A DNA stretch of 64,000 nt from Croceivirga radicis (GTDB lineage Bacteria; Bacteroidota; Bacteroidia; Flavobacteriales; Flavobacteriaceae): the NCBI RefSeq assembly GCF_002072105.2, contig NZ_MTBC01000002.1, positions 395,268 to 459,267 on the forward strand, in the 5' to 3' direction. Positions 55,321 to 64,000 of the stretch are shown in pieces. Position 1 is the stretch's first letter. Every line of letters begins with the position of its first letter. The notes beneath the pieces were generated by a model. It saw only the letters and a list, made by a program, of their open reading frames with translations. It was not told the DNA's origin and ran no database searches. The position numbers and the translations under genes were made by a program.

Positions 55321-56088
55321 TTAGGCACCTTGGTATTTTTTAATGCTTTCTTTTATTTTTTCAATTCTATTAACCGGGTCTGGGTGGGTGCTTTGAAATT
55401 CAGGAACACGGTTAGGACCAGCAGCTTGTTTTAATATTTTCATTACTTCAATCATTTCGTACGGATCGTACCCAGATTTTATCATTAACAATACGCCTAA
55501 ATCGTCACTTTCCAATTCATCTCCACGACCGTTTTTTAACAAGGTGTTTTGGCCAATAGCCCCAACAATACTACCTGCATCTGCACCAACGGAAGCACCC
55601 ATAGCAATATTTTGCCAATATTGGCTCTCCGCTATACGTTCTGCAGAGTGCCTACCAATAACATGACCAATTTCATGCCCCATTACACCGGCCAACTGTG
55701 CTTCGTTTAATTGTTTAAACAAGGCGTAGGTTATAAAACATTGGCCGCCAGGTAATGCAAATGCATTTATGGTTTGGTCATCTGCCAACAAATGAAAATC
55801 GTATTTATAAGGTGTGTCCTTGGCTATGCTGTTTCTAACCAGCTTATTGCCCACGGCATCTACAAAGGCTTGTAATTGCTCATCTGGGTACAAACCGCCA
55901 TGTTGCTGTGCCATTTCGGGCGCACTTTGCAGACCAATGGCAATTTCTTGCTCCGGTTCCATGGTTATGTGCTGTTCCCTACCCGTATACGGATTGGTTT
56001 CTGTGTTGCTGCATTTGTTAAAGTATGCAAAGGCTACAATAGCCAGACCTATTAAGATTCGGATTTTCCAATTTCCTCTACCTCTCAT
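55321..56088 (-). CDS. M48 family metallopeptidase
   Basis: The 255-residue protein starts with one hydrophobic segment (about 9-23) followed by KCSN, which may be a lipobox-like or membrane-anchored start. The zinc site is VMGHEIGHVIGRHSAERIA (HEIGH, about 137-141) with the third ligand in DELESDDLG (about 190). SALPGGQCFITYALF-type sequence precedes it, as in BepA/LoiP-like periplasmic proteases. It likely degrades or matures outer-membrane proteins. Confidence 0.88.
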   Translation of the reverse strand: MRGRGNWKIRILIGLAIVAFAYFNKCSNTETNPYTGREQHITMEPEQEIAIGLQSAPEMAQQHGGLYPDEQLQAFVDAVGNKLVRNSIAKDTPYKYDFHLLADDQTINAFALPGGQCFITYALFKQLNEAQLAGVMGHEIGHVIGRHSAERIAESQYWQNIAMGASVGADAGSIVGAIGQNTLLKNGRGDELESDDLGVLLMIKSGYDPYEMIEVMKILKQAAGPNRVPEFQSTHPDPVNRIEKIKESIKKYQGA

Positions 56089-56128
56089 AATGTTAATGTT
56101 TAGCGAAGGAAAGTTACAAAAAAGCAGG

Positions 56129-56860
56129 TTACAATAAATCTGGGTTAATATCCAAAATATTATTGTGTATATATTCCATTAAAAAACCTCTAGTAAAATG
56201 TTCGGAGCCTTCCATTTCGGCTTGTGAAAGCAATTTTAGGATATTCAATTTTCGGTATTGCTTTAGCATGGGTTTGGATAAGGGAGCGTAGCTATAATGC
56301 CAGGGTTCATACTTAAAACCTTTTCTAAAGTAATTATCCGTATAAACTAGATGAAAGCCAAAACTTTGAGCATTTTCATCCAACCACAATTTAAATTTTT
56401 CAAATGGGCCGCCAGCTTCAAATTTGGAAGGAACCAAAACGTCACCCGTTACTTTCGCATAACCATCTATAATATCCATATCCGTTCCCCAATGGTGCCT
56501 ACTGGTACCAGGTATTGTAGAATATTCTATAATCTTTGCCATGGCATCTAAGGGTTTCATGCCTTGTTGGGTGTATTTGATGTACTTGCGTTCCCAAATG
56601 GCCTTTTGGCGTTCATAACTACGATAGCTAGAGACCATTTTTAAATCGAACCCATCTTGGTAGGCTGCTTTTTTCATTAAAATAAAAGCATCGTGCGCCT
56701 CTTTTCGAAGATTAATACCTTTTCCAAACAATTCTATATCTGCTTGTCCTAAAAGCTCTTTTGTTGTGTAAAACGCATCTTGGTTATTAAAAAAGGATGG
56801 TAGGGTGGTAAGTGCCATACCGGCCATAGAACTACGTTTTATAAAGCTTCTTCTCTGCAT
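56129..56860 (-). CDS. M15 family D-alanyl-D-alanine carboxypeptidase-like protein
   Basis: The 243-residue protein begins MQRRSFIKRSSMAGMALTTL, a twin-arginine-like signal (RRSFIKR). The VanY/M15B zinc site reads SRHHWGTDMDI (about 120-130) and EPWHYSYAP (about 180-188), giving the His/Asp/His ligands. VSSYRSYERQKAIW (about 77-90) is the conserved substrate-site stretch. It probably trims peptidoglycan stem peptides in the periplasm. Cofactor is expected to be zinc. Confidence 0.87.
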   Translation of the reverse strand: MQRRSFIKRSSMAGMALTTLPSFFNNQDAFYTTKELLGQADIELFGKGINLRKEAHDAFILMKKAAYQDGFDLKMVSSYRSYERQKAIWERKYIKYTQQGMKPLDAMAKIIEYSTIPGTSRHHWGTDMDIIDGYAKVTGDVLVPSKFEAGGPFEKFKLWLDENAQSFGFHLVYTDNYFRKGFKYEPWHYSYAPLSKPMLKQYRKLNILKLLSQAEMEGSEHFTRGFLMEYIHNNILDINPDLL

Positions 56861-56930
56861 TAATCGTTTGTTTACGGTAAAGGTATAGCAATAACGTTAA
56901 ATGCTTTGATAATATTTTAGCCGGTTGACT

Positions 56931-58079
56931 TTAATTATTGATTGGAGTTAGATAGAAAAATCCTTGAAACATTTCTCCGTCATCCTTATTAGTCAGTATA
57001 TAATAATAAATTCCAGAGGCCAAGCCTTTAGAACGGGTTATGGCGTTATCTACATTGGCATACCCAACAAAATCCGCAGTGTAATTTTTTAGTTTGAAAA
57101 CCAAAATACCATATCTATTGTATACTTCTAAAACATTGTTTGGCATTTCATCAATATTTTCAAAAGTCAACGCATCATGGATTCCATCTCCGTTAGGACT
57201 AATTAATTGACTACTAATTTCAAATTTTGGGTTTGAATTGGTAATAGTGCCAAAAGTTACAGCCGTATAATCCGGGCCATCAAAAATAAATGATGTTATT
57301 GTGCCATTTTCCCTAGTTCCTGTGGTTTCTGAATTACCTAAATTATGCCATTCTTGATCCACTCGATGCCATCCAACAACTATTATATTATCAATGTCTT
57401 CGATAGTCTCGCTAGAAGTTGTTCTGTTATCCCAATGCAATGTTACTTGTAATGCACCCATTACATTTTCTATTTCCCATATTTCTTGGTTTTCTATTGT
57501 TCTAATGGATGATTCTTTCTGATTTATTGAATAATTAGACTGAAAAGAATCATCGTTTCCAACCCATTTGTACATACTTTGTAAGTCAAAGCTTGTTTCT
57601 GAAAAAGCTACTTCAATTGGCCGGTAATAGTCTGTTGTTCCCAAAGGAAGTACAAATTGTGACTTGGCTAGGCTTTGAATGGGAGTAATAGCTTTAGATT
57701 GATCTGAGGCTCCAGTATGAAAGGCACTTTCATTAAAAGTTAGTAAAGGCGCCTCAATGGTACCAATTGAATTAATATTTCCAGCAACAAAATTTAAATT
57801 GTTTTCAATTGTAGCCAATGTGCTTAAGGTAATACCATTTGAATTAAAAAGTTCCATATCATAAAAATCTACGGGTAACGAACCGTTGATTGTCTGATTG
57901 GTATTCCCGTAAAAACCAATTAGCCCTTGGTTAAGCTCTAAACTGGCATTATTATCAAGATTTGAAAAAATACCAATTTGAGCTTCTTCAAAAAGTTGTA
58001 GCCCACCATCATGCCTTAGCACTTCTTGAGCGCTGATTGAATAAAGGCCTAACCAGAATATTAAAAGAATTGTTCTCAT
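56931..58079 (-). CDS. Secreted protein with gliding-motility-type C-terminal (T9SS type B) domain, module 1
   Basis: The start at 58079 (382 residues) gives a signal peptide MRTILLIFWLGLYSISAQ; the ATG overlaps the stop of the upstream fibre gene as TAATG. The N-terminal part (about 19-285) is a beta-rich domain beginning EVLRHDGGLQLFEEAQIG. The C-terminal 90 residues have ISPNGDGIHDALTFENI, VYNRYGILVFK and GIYYYILTN, the gliding-motility-associated C-terminal domain used as a type B sorting signal. It is paralogous to 62029-63192. It probably stays with, or anchors, the fibre protein. Confidence 0.85.
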   Translation of the reverse strand: MRTILLIFWLGLYSISAQEVLRHDGGLQLFEEAQIGIFSNLDNNASLELNQGLIGFYGNTNQTINGSLPVDFYDMELFNSNGITLSTLATIENNLNFVAGNINSIGTIEAPLLTFNESAFHTGASDQSKAITPIQSLAKSQFVLPLGTTDYYRPIEVAFSETSFDLQSMYKWVGNDDSFQSNYSINQKESSIRTIENQEIWEIENVMGALQVTLHWDNRTTSSETIEDIDNIIVVGWHRVDQEWHNLGNSETTGTRENGTITSFIFDGPDYTAVTFGTITNSNPKFEISSQLISPNGDGIHDALTFENIDEMPNNVLEVYNRYGILVFKLKNYTADFVGYANVDNAITRSKGLASGIYYYILTNKDDGEMFQGFFYLTPINN

Positions 58080-61000
58080 TATATCTGACTTATCAGTTGC
58101 CAATTAGCGCCATCACTCTGAATCCAAATTACTTTCTGTAAGGGAACAAGTGTAATATCCAATCCTAAAAGATTTTTATAAAGACTTATGCTTACGGCTA
58201 AAGCAGTTGGGTTTTTTATAATGTACATTCTACCCTTGCAACTAGAAGCGGCAGGAAGGGTAATGGTATGGTTACCCCCAATGATAATAGTGTGGTGGGT
58301 TTCGTCTAAAGTTAAATTTCCTGTGGTAACATCTATTGGTGTTGCCAATGCCCCACTAACATTTATGCCTTCTGCCTTTATTTCGCCAGCAACATCTAAT
58401 TTGCTAGTTGGGGGATTAGCCCCATCTCCGATACCAATATTTCCATTTCCGGTAAAAGCAATATCGCTTCCATTTTGATTTACAGTTCGTACAATAGCAG
58501 CTGGTAAAGTTAAGTTTGCATTGGCAAGGTTGGCTATAGTAGAATTATCTGCTGCGATGGTTGTTCCCGTAATGGTGATTCCCGCTCCGGCGGAGTAGGT
58601 GGTATCATCGTCACCGTCGGCTAGACCTACAGGGATATTGGCCAAGTCACCAAAATCACCTGAGAAATCATCTGTGCTATCTAAATCTAAGTTGGCTGGA
58701 ACACCTGTCAAATCGGCCCAAGCACCAGAAAAATCATCTGTACTATTCAAATCTAAGTTGGCTGGAACACCTGTCAAGTCGGCCCACGCCCCAGAAAAGT
58801 CATCTGTACTATCCAAATCCAAGTTGGCCGGAACGCCTGTCAAATCAGCCCATGCTCCAGAAAAATCATCAGTACTATCTAAATCCAAGTTGGCTGGAAC
58901 ACCTGTCAAATCAGCCCACACACCAGAGAAATCATCTGTGCTATCCAAATCCAAGTTAGCTGGAATTCCTGTTATGTTTGCCCATGCAGGCGCAATGGTG
59001 GAATTATCCGTTGCGATGGTTGTTCCCGTAATGGTAATTCCCGCTCCGGCGGAGTAGGTGGTATCATCATCACCGTCGGCTAGACCTACAGGAATGTTGG
59101 CCAAGTCACCAAAATCACCTGAGAAATCATCTGTGCTATCCAAATCCAAGTTGGCTGGAACACCTGTCAAGTCGGCCCACGCCCCAGAAAAGTCATCGGT
59201 AGCATCGGTATCCAGATTGGCCGGAATTCCTGTCAAGTCGGCCCATGCTCCTGAAAAGTCATCGGTAGCATCGGTATCCAGATTGGCTGGAATGCCAGTA
59301 ATATTAGCCCATGCAGGCGCAATGGTAGAATTATCTGCTGCAATCGTTGTGCCTGTTATGGTGATTCCCGCTCCGGCGGAGTAGGTGGTATCATCGTCAC
59401 CATCGGCTAGACCTACAGGGATATTGGCCAAGTCACCAAAATCACCTGAGAAATCATCTGTGCTATCCAAATCCAAGTTAGCCGGAACACCTGTCAAATC
59501 GGCCCACGCCCCGGAAAAGTCATCGGTGCTATCTAAATCTAAGTTGGCAGGAACACCAGTCAAATCGGCCCATGCTCCAGAAAAATCATCGGTACTGTCC
59601 AAATCTAAGTTGGCTGGAACACCTGTCAAATCAGCCCACGCACCAGAAAAGTCATCGGTAGCATCGGTATCCAAATTGGCTGGAATTCCTGTTATGTTTG
59701 CCCATGCAGGAGCAATGGTGGAATTATCTGCTGCGATGGTTGTTCCTGTAATGGTAATTCCTGCTCCAGCGGAGTAAGTGGTATCGTCGTCACCGTCGGC
59801 TAGACCTACAGGGATATTGGCCAGGTCTCCAAAGTCTCCCGAGAAGTCATCCGTAGCATCCAAGTCTAAGTTGGCTGGAACACCAGTCAAATCAGCCCAA
59901 GCTCCAGAGAAGTCATCGGTAGCATCGGTATCCAAATTAGCCGGTACTCCGGAAATGTTGGTCCAAACTGGTGCGATCGAGCTGTTGTCTACTGCAAATG
60001 CGGTTCCAGTTAAGGTCAGACCAGCTCCAGCGGAGTAGGTGGTATCATCATCACCATCGGCTAGACCAACAGGAATGTTGGCCAAGTCACCAAAATCACC
60101 TGAGAAATCATCAGTACTATCCAAATCCAAGTTGGCCGGAACGCCTGTCAAATCAGCCCATGCTCCAGAAAAATCATCTGTGCTATCCAAGTCTAAGTTG
60201 GCTGGAACACCAGTCAAATCAGCCCACGCACCAGAAAAGTCATCGGTACTGTCTAAATCTAAGTTGGCTGGAACACCTGTCAAATCGGCCCAAGCACCAG
60301 AAAAGTCATCGGTGCTATCCAGGTCTAGGTTGGCTGGTACACCTGTCAAATCGGCCCACGCACCAGAAAAGTCATCTGTAGCATCCAAGTCTAAGTTGGC
60401 CGGAACGCCTGTTAAATCACTCCAAGCTCCAGAGAAATCATCGGTACTGTCCAAATCTAAGTTGGTTGGAACACCTGTCAAATCGGCCCATGCTCCAGAA
60501 AAATCATCGGTACTGTCCAAATCCAAGTTAGCTGGAACACCAGTCAAATCAGCCCAAGCTCCAGAGAAGTCATCGGTGGAATCGGTATCCAGATTAGCTG
60601 GAATGCCAGTAATATTAGCCCATGCAGGCGCAATGGTAGAATTATCTGCTGCAATCGTTGTTCCCGTAATGGTAATTCCTGCTCCAGCGGAGTAGGTGGT
60701 ATCATCATCACCGTCGGCTAGACCAACAGGAATGTTGGCCAAGTCACCAAAATCACCAGAAAAGTCATCTGTGCTATCCAAATCCAAGTTAGCTGGAATG
60801 CCAGTAATATTAGCCCATGCAGGAGAAATGGTGGAATTATCTGCTGCGATGGTTGTTCCCGTAATGGTAATTCCTGCTCCGGCGGAGTAGGTGGTATCGT
60901 CATCTCCATCAGCAAGTCCAACAGGAATGTTTACCAAGTCCCCAAAATCACCTGAGAAATCATCTGTGCTATCCAAATCCAAGTTGGCTGGAACACCTGT

Positions 61001-61885
61001 CAAATCGGCCCAAGCTCCAGAAAAGTCATCCGTAGCATCCAAGTCTAAGTTAGCAGGAACACCTGTCAAATCGGCCCATGCTCCGGAAAAGTCATCGGTG
61101 GCATCGATATCCAGATTAGCTGGAATTCCTGTTATGTTTGCCCATGCAGGAGCAATGGAGGAATTATCCGTTGCGATGGTTGTTCCCGTAATGGTGATCC
61201 CTGCTCCAGCGGAGTAGGTGGTATCATCATCACCGTCGGCTAGACCAAGAGGAATGTTGGCCAAGTCACCAAAGTCTCCTGAGAAATCATCAGTACTATC
61301 TAAATCTAAGTTAGCTGGAACTCCTGTCAAATCGGCCCACGCACCGGAAAAGTCATCTGTACTATCCAAATCTAAGTTGGCTGGTACATCGGTAAGGTCG
61401 TTAAAACTTCCAGAGAAATTTAAGGTAGGAATATCAATTATGGTGGTTTCGCCTAATTCGTTCGTATAAGTATATTGTGCTGCACCAGTGGCTGTTAATG
61501 TACTCACCGTTTCTGGCTGACCGTAAAAAGTTGTGCTTACACCATTCGCATCTAAAAAGGTGAATGTGCCGTTGCCGTTATCAGTCAATGCACTTGAACC
61601 GCTATTGGCATTACACAAATTAGTCCAAGCCGTACCGTTATAAAAATATACGCATTGGGTGTCTGTATTATAGACCAAGGCACCATTTAATGGAAAAATG
61701 GCATTCATTTGCTGATTGGTTACACGAGTAAGAACCAGTGCTTTACTGGTACTCTCTAACTCTAAAAGTGAGGCCGGGTTAATGGTGTTCACATCTGCTC
61801 CAATTTTTACTTGAGCTGTTGCCAATTGGTAGCAGGTAAAAAATAGAAAACCTATAAGTAATCTTTTGGATGGGGAAATCATCAT
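58079..61885 (-). CDS. Long repetitive secreted fibre-like protein, module 1
   Basis: The 1268-residue protein has a signal peptide ending near ATAQ (residue 25). An N-terminal domain (about 26-178) includes ASLLELESTSKALVLTRV and GALVYNTDTQCVYFYNGTAW, a head typical of flavobacterial fibre/tail-like proteins. Residues 179-1118 are repeats: 20 units of 22 residues containing WADLTGVPANLDLDSTDD and eight units of 65 residues (the last truncated) with FGDLANIPVGLADGDDDTTY and AGAGITITGTTI. The C-terminal 150 residues have KLDVAGEIKAEG and WIQSDGANWQLISQI. The Asp-rich turns could bind calcium. Likely a surface or extracellular fibre. Confidence 0.8.
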   Translation of the reverse strand: MMISPSKRLLIGFLFFTCYQLATAQVKIGADVNTINPASLLELESTSKALVLTRVTNQQMNAIFPLNGALVYNTDTQCVYFYNGTAWTNLCNANSGSSALTDNGNGTFTFLDANGVSTTFYGQPETVSTLTATGAAQYTYTNELGETTIIDIPTLNFSGSFNDLTDVPANLDLDSTDDFSGAWADLTGVPANLDLDSTDDFSGDFGDLANIPLGLADGDDDTTYSAGAGITITGTTIATDNSSIAPAWANITGIPANLDIDATDDFSGAWADLTGVPANLDLDATDDFSGAWADLTGVPANLDLDSTDDFSGDFGDLVNIPVGLADGDDDTTYSAGAGITITGTTIAADNSTISPAWANITGIPANLDLDSTDDFSGDFGDLANIPVGLADGDDDTTYSAGAGITITGTTIAADNSTIAPAWANITGIPANLDTDSTDDFSGAWADLTGVPANLDLDSTDDFSGAWADLTGVPTNLDLDSTDDFSGAWSDLTGVPANLDLDATDDFSGAWADLTGVPANLDLDSTDDFSGAWADLTGVPANLDLDSTDDFSGAWADLTGVPANLDLDSTDDFSGAWADLTGVPANLDLDSTDDFSGDFGDLANIPVGLADGDDDTTYSAGAGLTLTGTAFAVDNSSIAPVWTNISGVPANLDTDATDDFSGAWADLTGVPANLDLDATDDFSGDFGDLANIPVGLADGDDDTTYSAGAGITITGTTIAADNSTIAPAWANITGIPANLDTDATDDFSGAWADLTGVPANLDLDSTDDFSGAWADLTGVPANLDLDSTDDFSGAWADLTGVPANLDLDSTDDFSGDFGDLANIPVGLADGDDDTTYSAGAGITITGTTIAADNSTIAPAWANITGIPANLDTDATDDFSGAWADLTGIPANLDTDATDDFSGAWADLTGVPANLDLDSTDDFSGDFGDLANIPVGLADGDDDTTYSAGAGITITGTTIATDNSTIAPAWANITGIPANLDLDSTDDFSGVWADLTGVPANLDLDSTDDFSGAWADLTGVPANLDLDSTDDFSGAWADLTGVPANLDLNSTDDFSGAWADLTGVPANLDLDSTDDFSGDFGDLANIPVGLADGDDDTTYSAGAGITITGTTIAADNSTIANLANANLTLPAAIVRTVNQNGSDIAFTGNGNIGIGDGANPPTSKLDVAGEIKAEGINVSGALATPIDVTTGNLTLDETHHTIIIGGNHTITLPAASSCKGRMYIIKNPTALAVSISLYKNLLGLDITLVPLQKVIWIQSDGANWQLISQI
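58532..61351 (-). repeat. Intragenic tandem repeats, 66-bp and 195-bp units
   Basis: Twenty 66-bp units (22 codons) are interspersed with eight 195-bp units (65 codons, the last cut). Reading from the N-terminus the 66-bp units between successive 195-bp units number 1, 2, 0, 7, 1, 3, 2 and 4. Neighbouring copies differ by few bases, mostly synonymous, so slippage or recombination can change the number. Confidence 0.9.
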
Positions 61886-62028
61886 TGTGCTAATTTTCCC
61901 GCAAAATAGATTTAACTAAAAATTAAGAAGAAAATATGTTGTAAGAAACTAAGAAAAGGACTACAAAAATTATAAATTTTGTGGTCTAGTTTATTTTAGG
62001 TTGACTGGGAGGGGTAGAACTTTAAAGA

Positions 62029-63192
62029 TTAGTCTTTTAAATAAAAGAAGCCTTGATAGTTTAATTCTTGCTGAGGCAAACTAACTGTGTAGTAGTAAAT
62101 CCCGGCAGGTAAGCCTTTATCCCTGCCAACAACAAAGTTGTCTATATTAGAGAAGCCCGCAAATTCATTGGTGTAGTTTTCTTTGTAAAAAACCCGTTGT
62201 CCAAAACGGTTGTAAATGTAGACTTCATTGGGTGCTGTTGGATCCAATGCATCAAAAATTAAAACATCGTTAATGCCGTCTGCATTGGGCGAAACAAAAT
62301 AATTGCCCAAGGTTGGGTTGTTCACCGCAAAAGTATCTGTTGGCAAGGGTACGGTACCAAAGGTTAGGGCGGCATAATCATCTGGTACAAATGTTTCCGA
62401 GGTTAAAAAACCTTGGTCTACATCTCCGCTTAACGCACTATTGCCAATAATGACCCATTGCGCATTTACCTTGGACCAACCTACTAAAATAATATCGTCT
62501 ACGCTATTGGCTAGGTTAAACAATTCACTGCGCGTATTCCAATTTATGGTTACCCTAGAGGGTTGTGTACTCGTAAGTACCCAAAATTCCCTTTCGCTGA
62601 TTTCTCCTATGTCTCTTATTTTTTCTTGGGTGTCAAAGGTTTCCTCAATGGAAAACGGATTGCTAGGGTTTTGAAATAGGTATTTACAACTAGCAAAGGC
62701 GTTGGTGTTTTCAGAGCTTAGGGTTAGTGGGCGTAACATGCTAACATCACCTACGGGAAAAGAGAAAATACGTTTATTGGTAATGGCCGCTATACCAGAA
62801 ACCTTTCTTAAATCGTCCTCACCGGTGAAAAAGGCATTATCCATAAAATTAAGGTAAACCGTATTGTTGTTCAAGGAACTTAATAGGTTACCTGCAATAA
62901 AGTTTGCATTGTTGTTTATGTTGATGGTGTTGCCTAAAAATACACCACCAGGCGCAAATAGTTCCAAATCATAAAGGGTGGGGTTGCTATTGCCTAGCAC
63001 CTGAACGGGGTTGTCTCCGTAAAAACCGACCAAGCCTTGCTCTGCAACAAATGGTGCCGTGTTGATCCAATTGGTATGGAAACCTATAGCGCCATTATCA
63101 TGCAATTGAAAACCGCCACTATTAAATAGCGCATCTTGGGCCGTTGCTACACTGCTTAATGTAAAAAACGATATGTAAAGTAGTTTTTTCAT
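62029..63192 (-). CDS. Secreted protein with gliding-motility-type C-terminal (T9SS type B) domain, module 2
   Basis: The protein has 387 residues from the ATG at 63192, which overlaps the stop codon of the upstream fibre gene (TAATG). The signal peptide is MKKLLYISFFTLSSVATAQ. The body starts DALFNSGGFQLHDNGAIGF and aligns along its length with the module 1 protein. The C-terminus has VSPNADGINDVLIFDAL, YIYNRFGQRVFYKENY and GIYYYTVSL, the type B sorting domain. Surface location through T9SS is expected. Paralogue of 56931-58079. Confidence 0.85.
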   Translation of the reverse strand: MKKLLYISFFTLSSVATAQDALFNSGGFQLHDNGAIGFHTNWINTAPFVAEQGLVGFYGDNPVQVLGNSNPTLYDLELFAPGGVFLGNTININNNANFIAGNLLSSLNNNTVYLNFMDNAFFTGEDDLRKVSGIAAITNKRIFSFPVGDVSMLRPLTLSSENTNAFASCKYLFQNPSNPFSIEETFDTQEKIRDIGEISEREFWVLTSTQPSRVTINWNTRSELFNLANSVDDIILVGWSKVNAQWVIIGNSALSGDVDQGFLTSETFVPDDYAALTFGTVPLPTDTFAVNNPTLGNYFVSPNADGINDVLIFDALDPTAPNEVYIYNRFGQRVFYKENYTNEFAGFSNIDNFVVGRDKGLPAGIYYYTVSLPQQELNYQGFFYLKD

Positions 63193-64000
63193 TAGTTGAT
63201 TTGATACCAATTAGTTCCATCACTTTGCAACACTAAATTCCGTGTGGTACCTGAAGTTTCATCAATACCACCACCATCAGAATCTAAAATATTAATGTTT
63301 AAAGTATATGAGTTGCCTCGGGCAATAATTCTATATACCCTCCCTTCGCATGTACCCGCCATAGGTAAGATTATTGCTGTTGTACCATCAAGAATAACCG
63401 TGTAATTGGTTTCATCCAATGTTATGCTAGTGTTTTCAACGGTAATGGGTTTAGCTACAGAACCGGCAATGTCCAATTTAGAAGTTGGGTTGGTACTGCC
63501 AACACCAACATTTTGGTTATCATCAATTCTTAAGGCTTCAATACCACCAGTGGTAAAACCTAGATTGTCTTCACTAATTCTATACATTCCTGTATTAGTA
63601 TCACCATTTGTTGCAAAACCATAATGCGGATTAGTTACACTACCGGTATTTGCGGCAAATCCATCTCTAGCTTGTATTTGTCCATTTACATCTAGCATGC
63701 TTTGAGGAGCTCCCGCAAGAGCTCCAATACCAATTTGGCCATTTCTAAAAAATAGATCATTACCATTTATATTGTAGTTTCTGTCTTCTGTTGCAGTTTG
63801 GGTTAAATCTGTGGTTCCAAAATTTGGTAAAGTTGTAGCGTCCACGGCGAACTCTGTTCCGGTTAAAGTTAACCCAGCACCAGCGGTGTATTGCGTATCA
63901 GCATCCCCATCCAATAAATCGGTAGGAACGCCAGTCAATGCGGTCCAAGTTCCGTCAAAATCATCGGTACTGTCCAAGTCAAGATTTACAGGTATGTTCT
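63192..64000 (-). CDS. Repetitive fibre-like protein, module 2 (partial, 5' end beyond window edge)
   Basis: The open frame continues past the right edge; about 269 C-terminal residues are visible. It begins inside repeats of the same kind as module 1 (NLDLDSTDDFDGTW, then TALTGVPTDLLDGDADTQYT and AGAGLTLTGTEFAVD). A C-terminal region follows with repeated SMLDVNGQIQARDG and SKLDIAGSVAKP motifs and a final LVLQSDGTNWYQIN, parallel to WIQSDGANWQLISQI in module 1. The GFATNGDTNTGMYRI stretch resembles phage tail-fibre and endosialidase-chaperone-type proteins. Confidence 0.75.
   Translation of the reverse strand, partial: NIPVNLDLDSTDDFDGTWTALTGVPTDLLDGDADTQYTAGAGLTLTGTEFAVDATTLPNFGTTDLTQTATEDRNYNINGNDLFFRNGQIGIGALAGAPQSMLDVNGQIQARDGFAANTGSVTNPHYGFATNGDTNTGMYRISEDNLGFTTGGIEALRIDDNQNVGVGSTNPTSKLDIAGSVAKPITVENTSITLDETNYTVILDGTTAIILPMAGTCEGRVYRIIARGNSYTLNINILDSDGGGIDETSGTTRNLVLQSDGTNWYQIN

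Noticed and set aside
58532..61351. Regular repeats as a possible CRISPR array
   Set aside because: Unit lengths are multiples of three, there are no unique spacers and the repeats are in frame inside a secreted protein.
58188..61469. Series of long plus-strand frames (repeating MVSSSPSARPTG and PEKSSVLSKSKLAGTP) opposite the fibre gene
   Set aside because: They are antisense images of the 66/195-bp repeats; the minus-strand frame has a signal peptide, domain ends and coupling to the next gene.

Overview
The window is a chromosomal segment of a marine-type member of the Flavobacteriaceae (Bacteroidota). The evidence is a short Bacteroidota-type primary sigma factor (287 aa), type IX secretion genes (porT, a T9SS plug-domain protein, two proteins with gliding-motility-type C-terminal sorting domains), a TamL-type outer-membrane lipoprotein, a complete Na+-translocating NADH:quinone reductase operon, a SusB-like GH97 glucosidase, promoters of the TTG-N19-TAnnTTTG kind, and moderate-to-low GC. 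Genus cannot be fixed from the sequence alone. No rRNA, tRNA, CRISPR array, IS element or integrase was found.

Layout. 1-803: two tandem META/HslJ-like lipoproteins (one cut by the window edge). 943-4051: an NAD-salvage operon (Nudix/NrtR-type regulator, PRPP synthetase homologue, nicotinamide phosphoribosyltransferase) with three copies of a 19-bp palindrome that looks like its operator. 4081-4557: OsmC protein. 4660-about 7400: an AT-rich accessory island of four small genes built like integron gene cassettes. Each gene starts next to a GTT-containing box that is complementary to a box after its own stop codon, and successive genes are separated by attC-like palindromes (AAC-N6-stem ... CATAGC-N6-GTT). 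No integrase is visible. This is the most unusual structure in the window. 7566-16949: small membrane protein, membrane protein plus AraC regulator, DUF3089 lipoprotein, MFS transporter, rpe-ypdA, a lysine-rich 77-aa protein, and a cytochrome c lipoprotein.

17196-41300 is mostly core housekeeping: rpoD, pnp, rpsO, accD, fbaA, tamL, a TrmH-family methyltransferase, ubiE-porT, trkA-trkH, an aminotransferase, a fatty-acid desaturase, rsmG, a DKNYY lipoprotein, DinB, pruA, apaG, a DUF3667 protein and a T9SS plug-domain protein. 41447-49009 carries nqrABCDEF, a conserved small ORF and apbE. ApbE supplies the covalent FMN of NqrB and NqrC, so these genes form one functional unit. 49018-56860: methyltransferase-map, GH97-gpmI, a secreted ankyrin protein, a small membrane protein, an M48 and an M15 peptidase.

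56931-64000 holds two consecutive two-gene modules. Each has a long repetitive secreted fibre-like protein followed, with a stop/start overlap, by a protein carrying a gliding-motility-type C-terminal domain. The complete repetitive gene (1268 aa) contains 20 copies of a 22-residue unit interspersed with eight copies of a 65-residue unit (the last truncated). It is a clear candidate for length variation by recombination. The second repetitive gene runs off the right edge.
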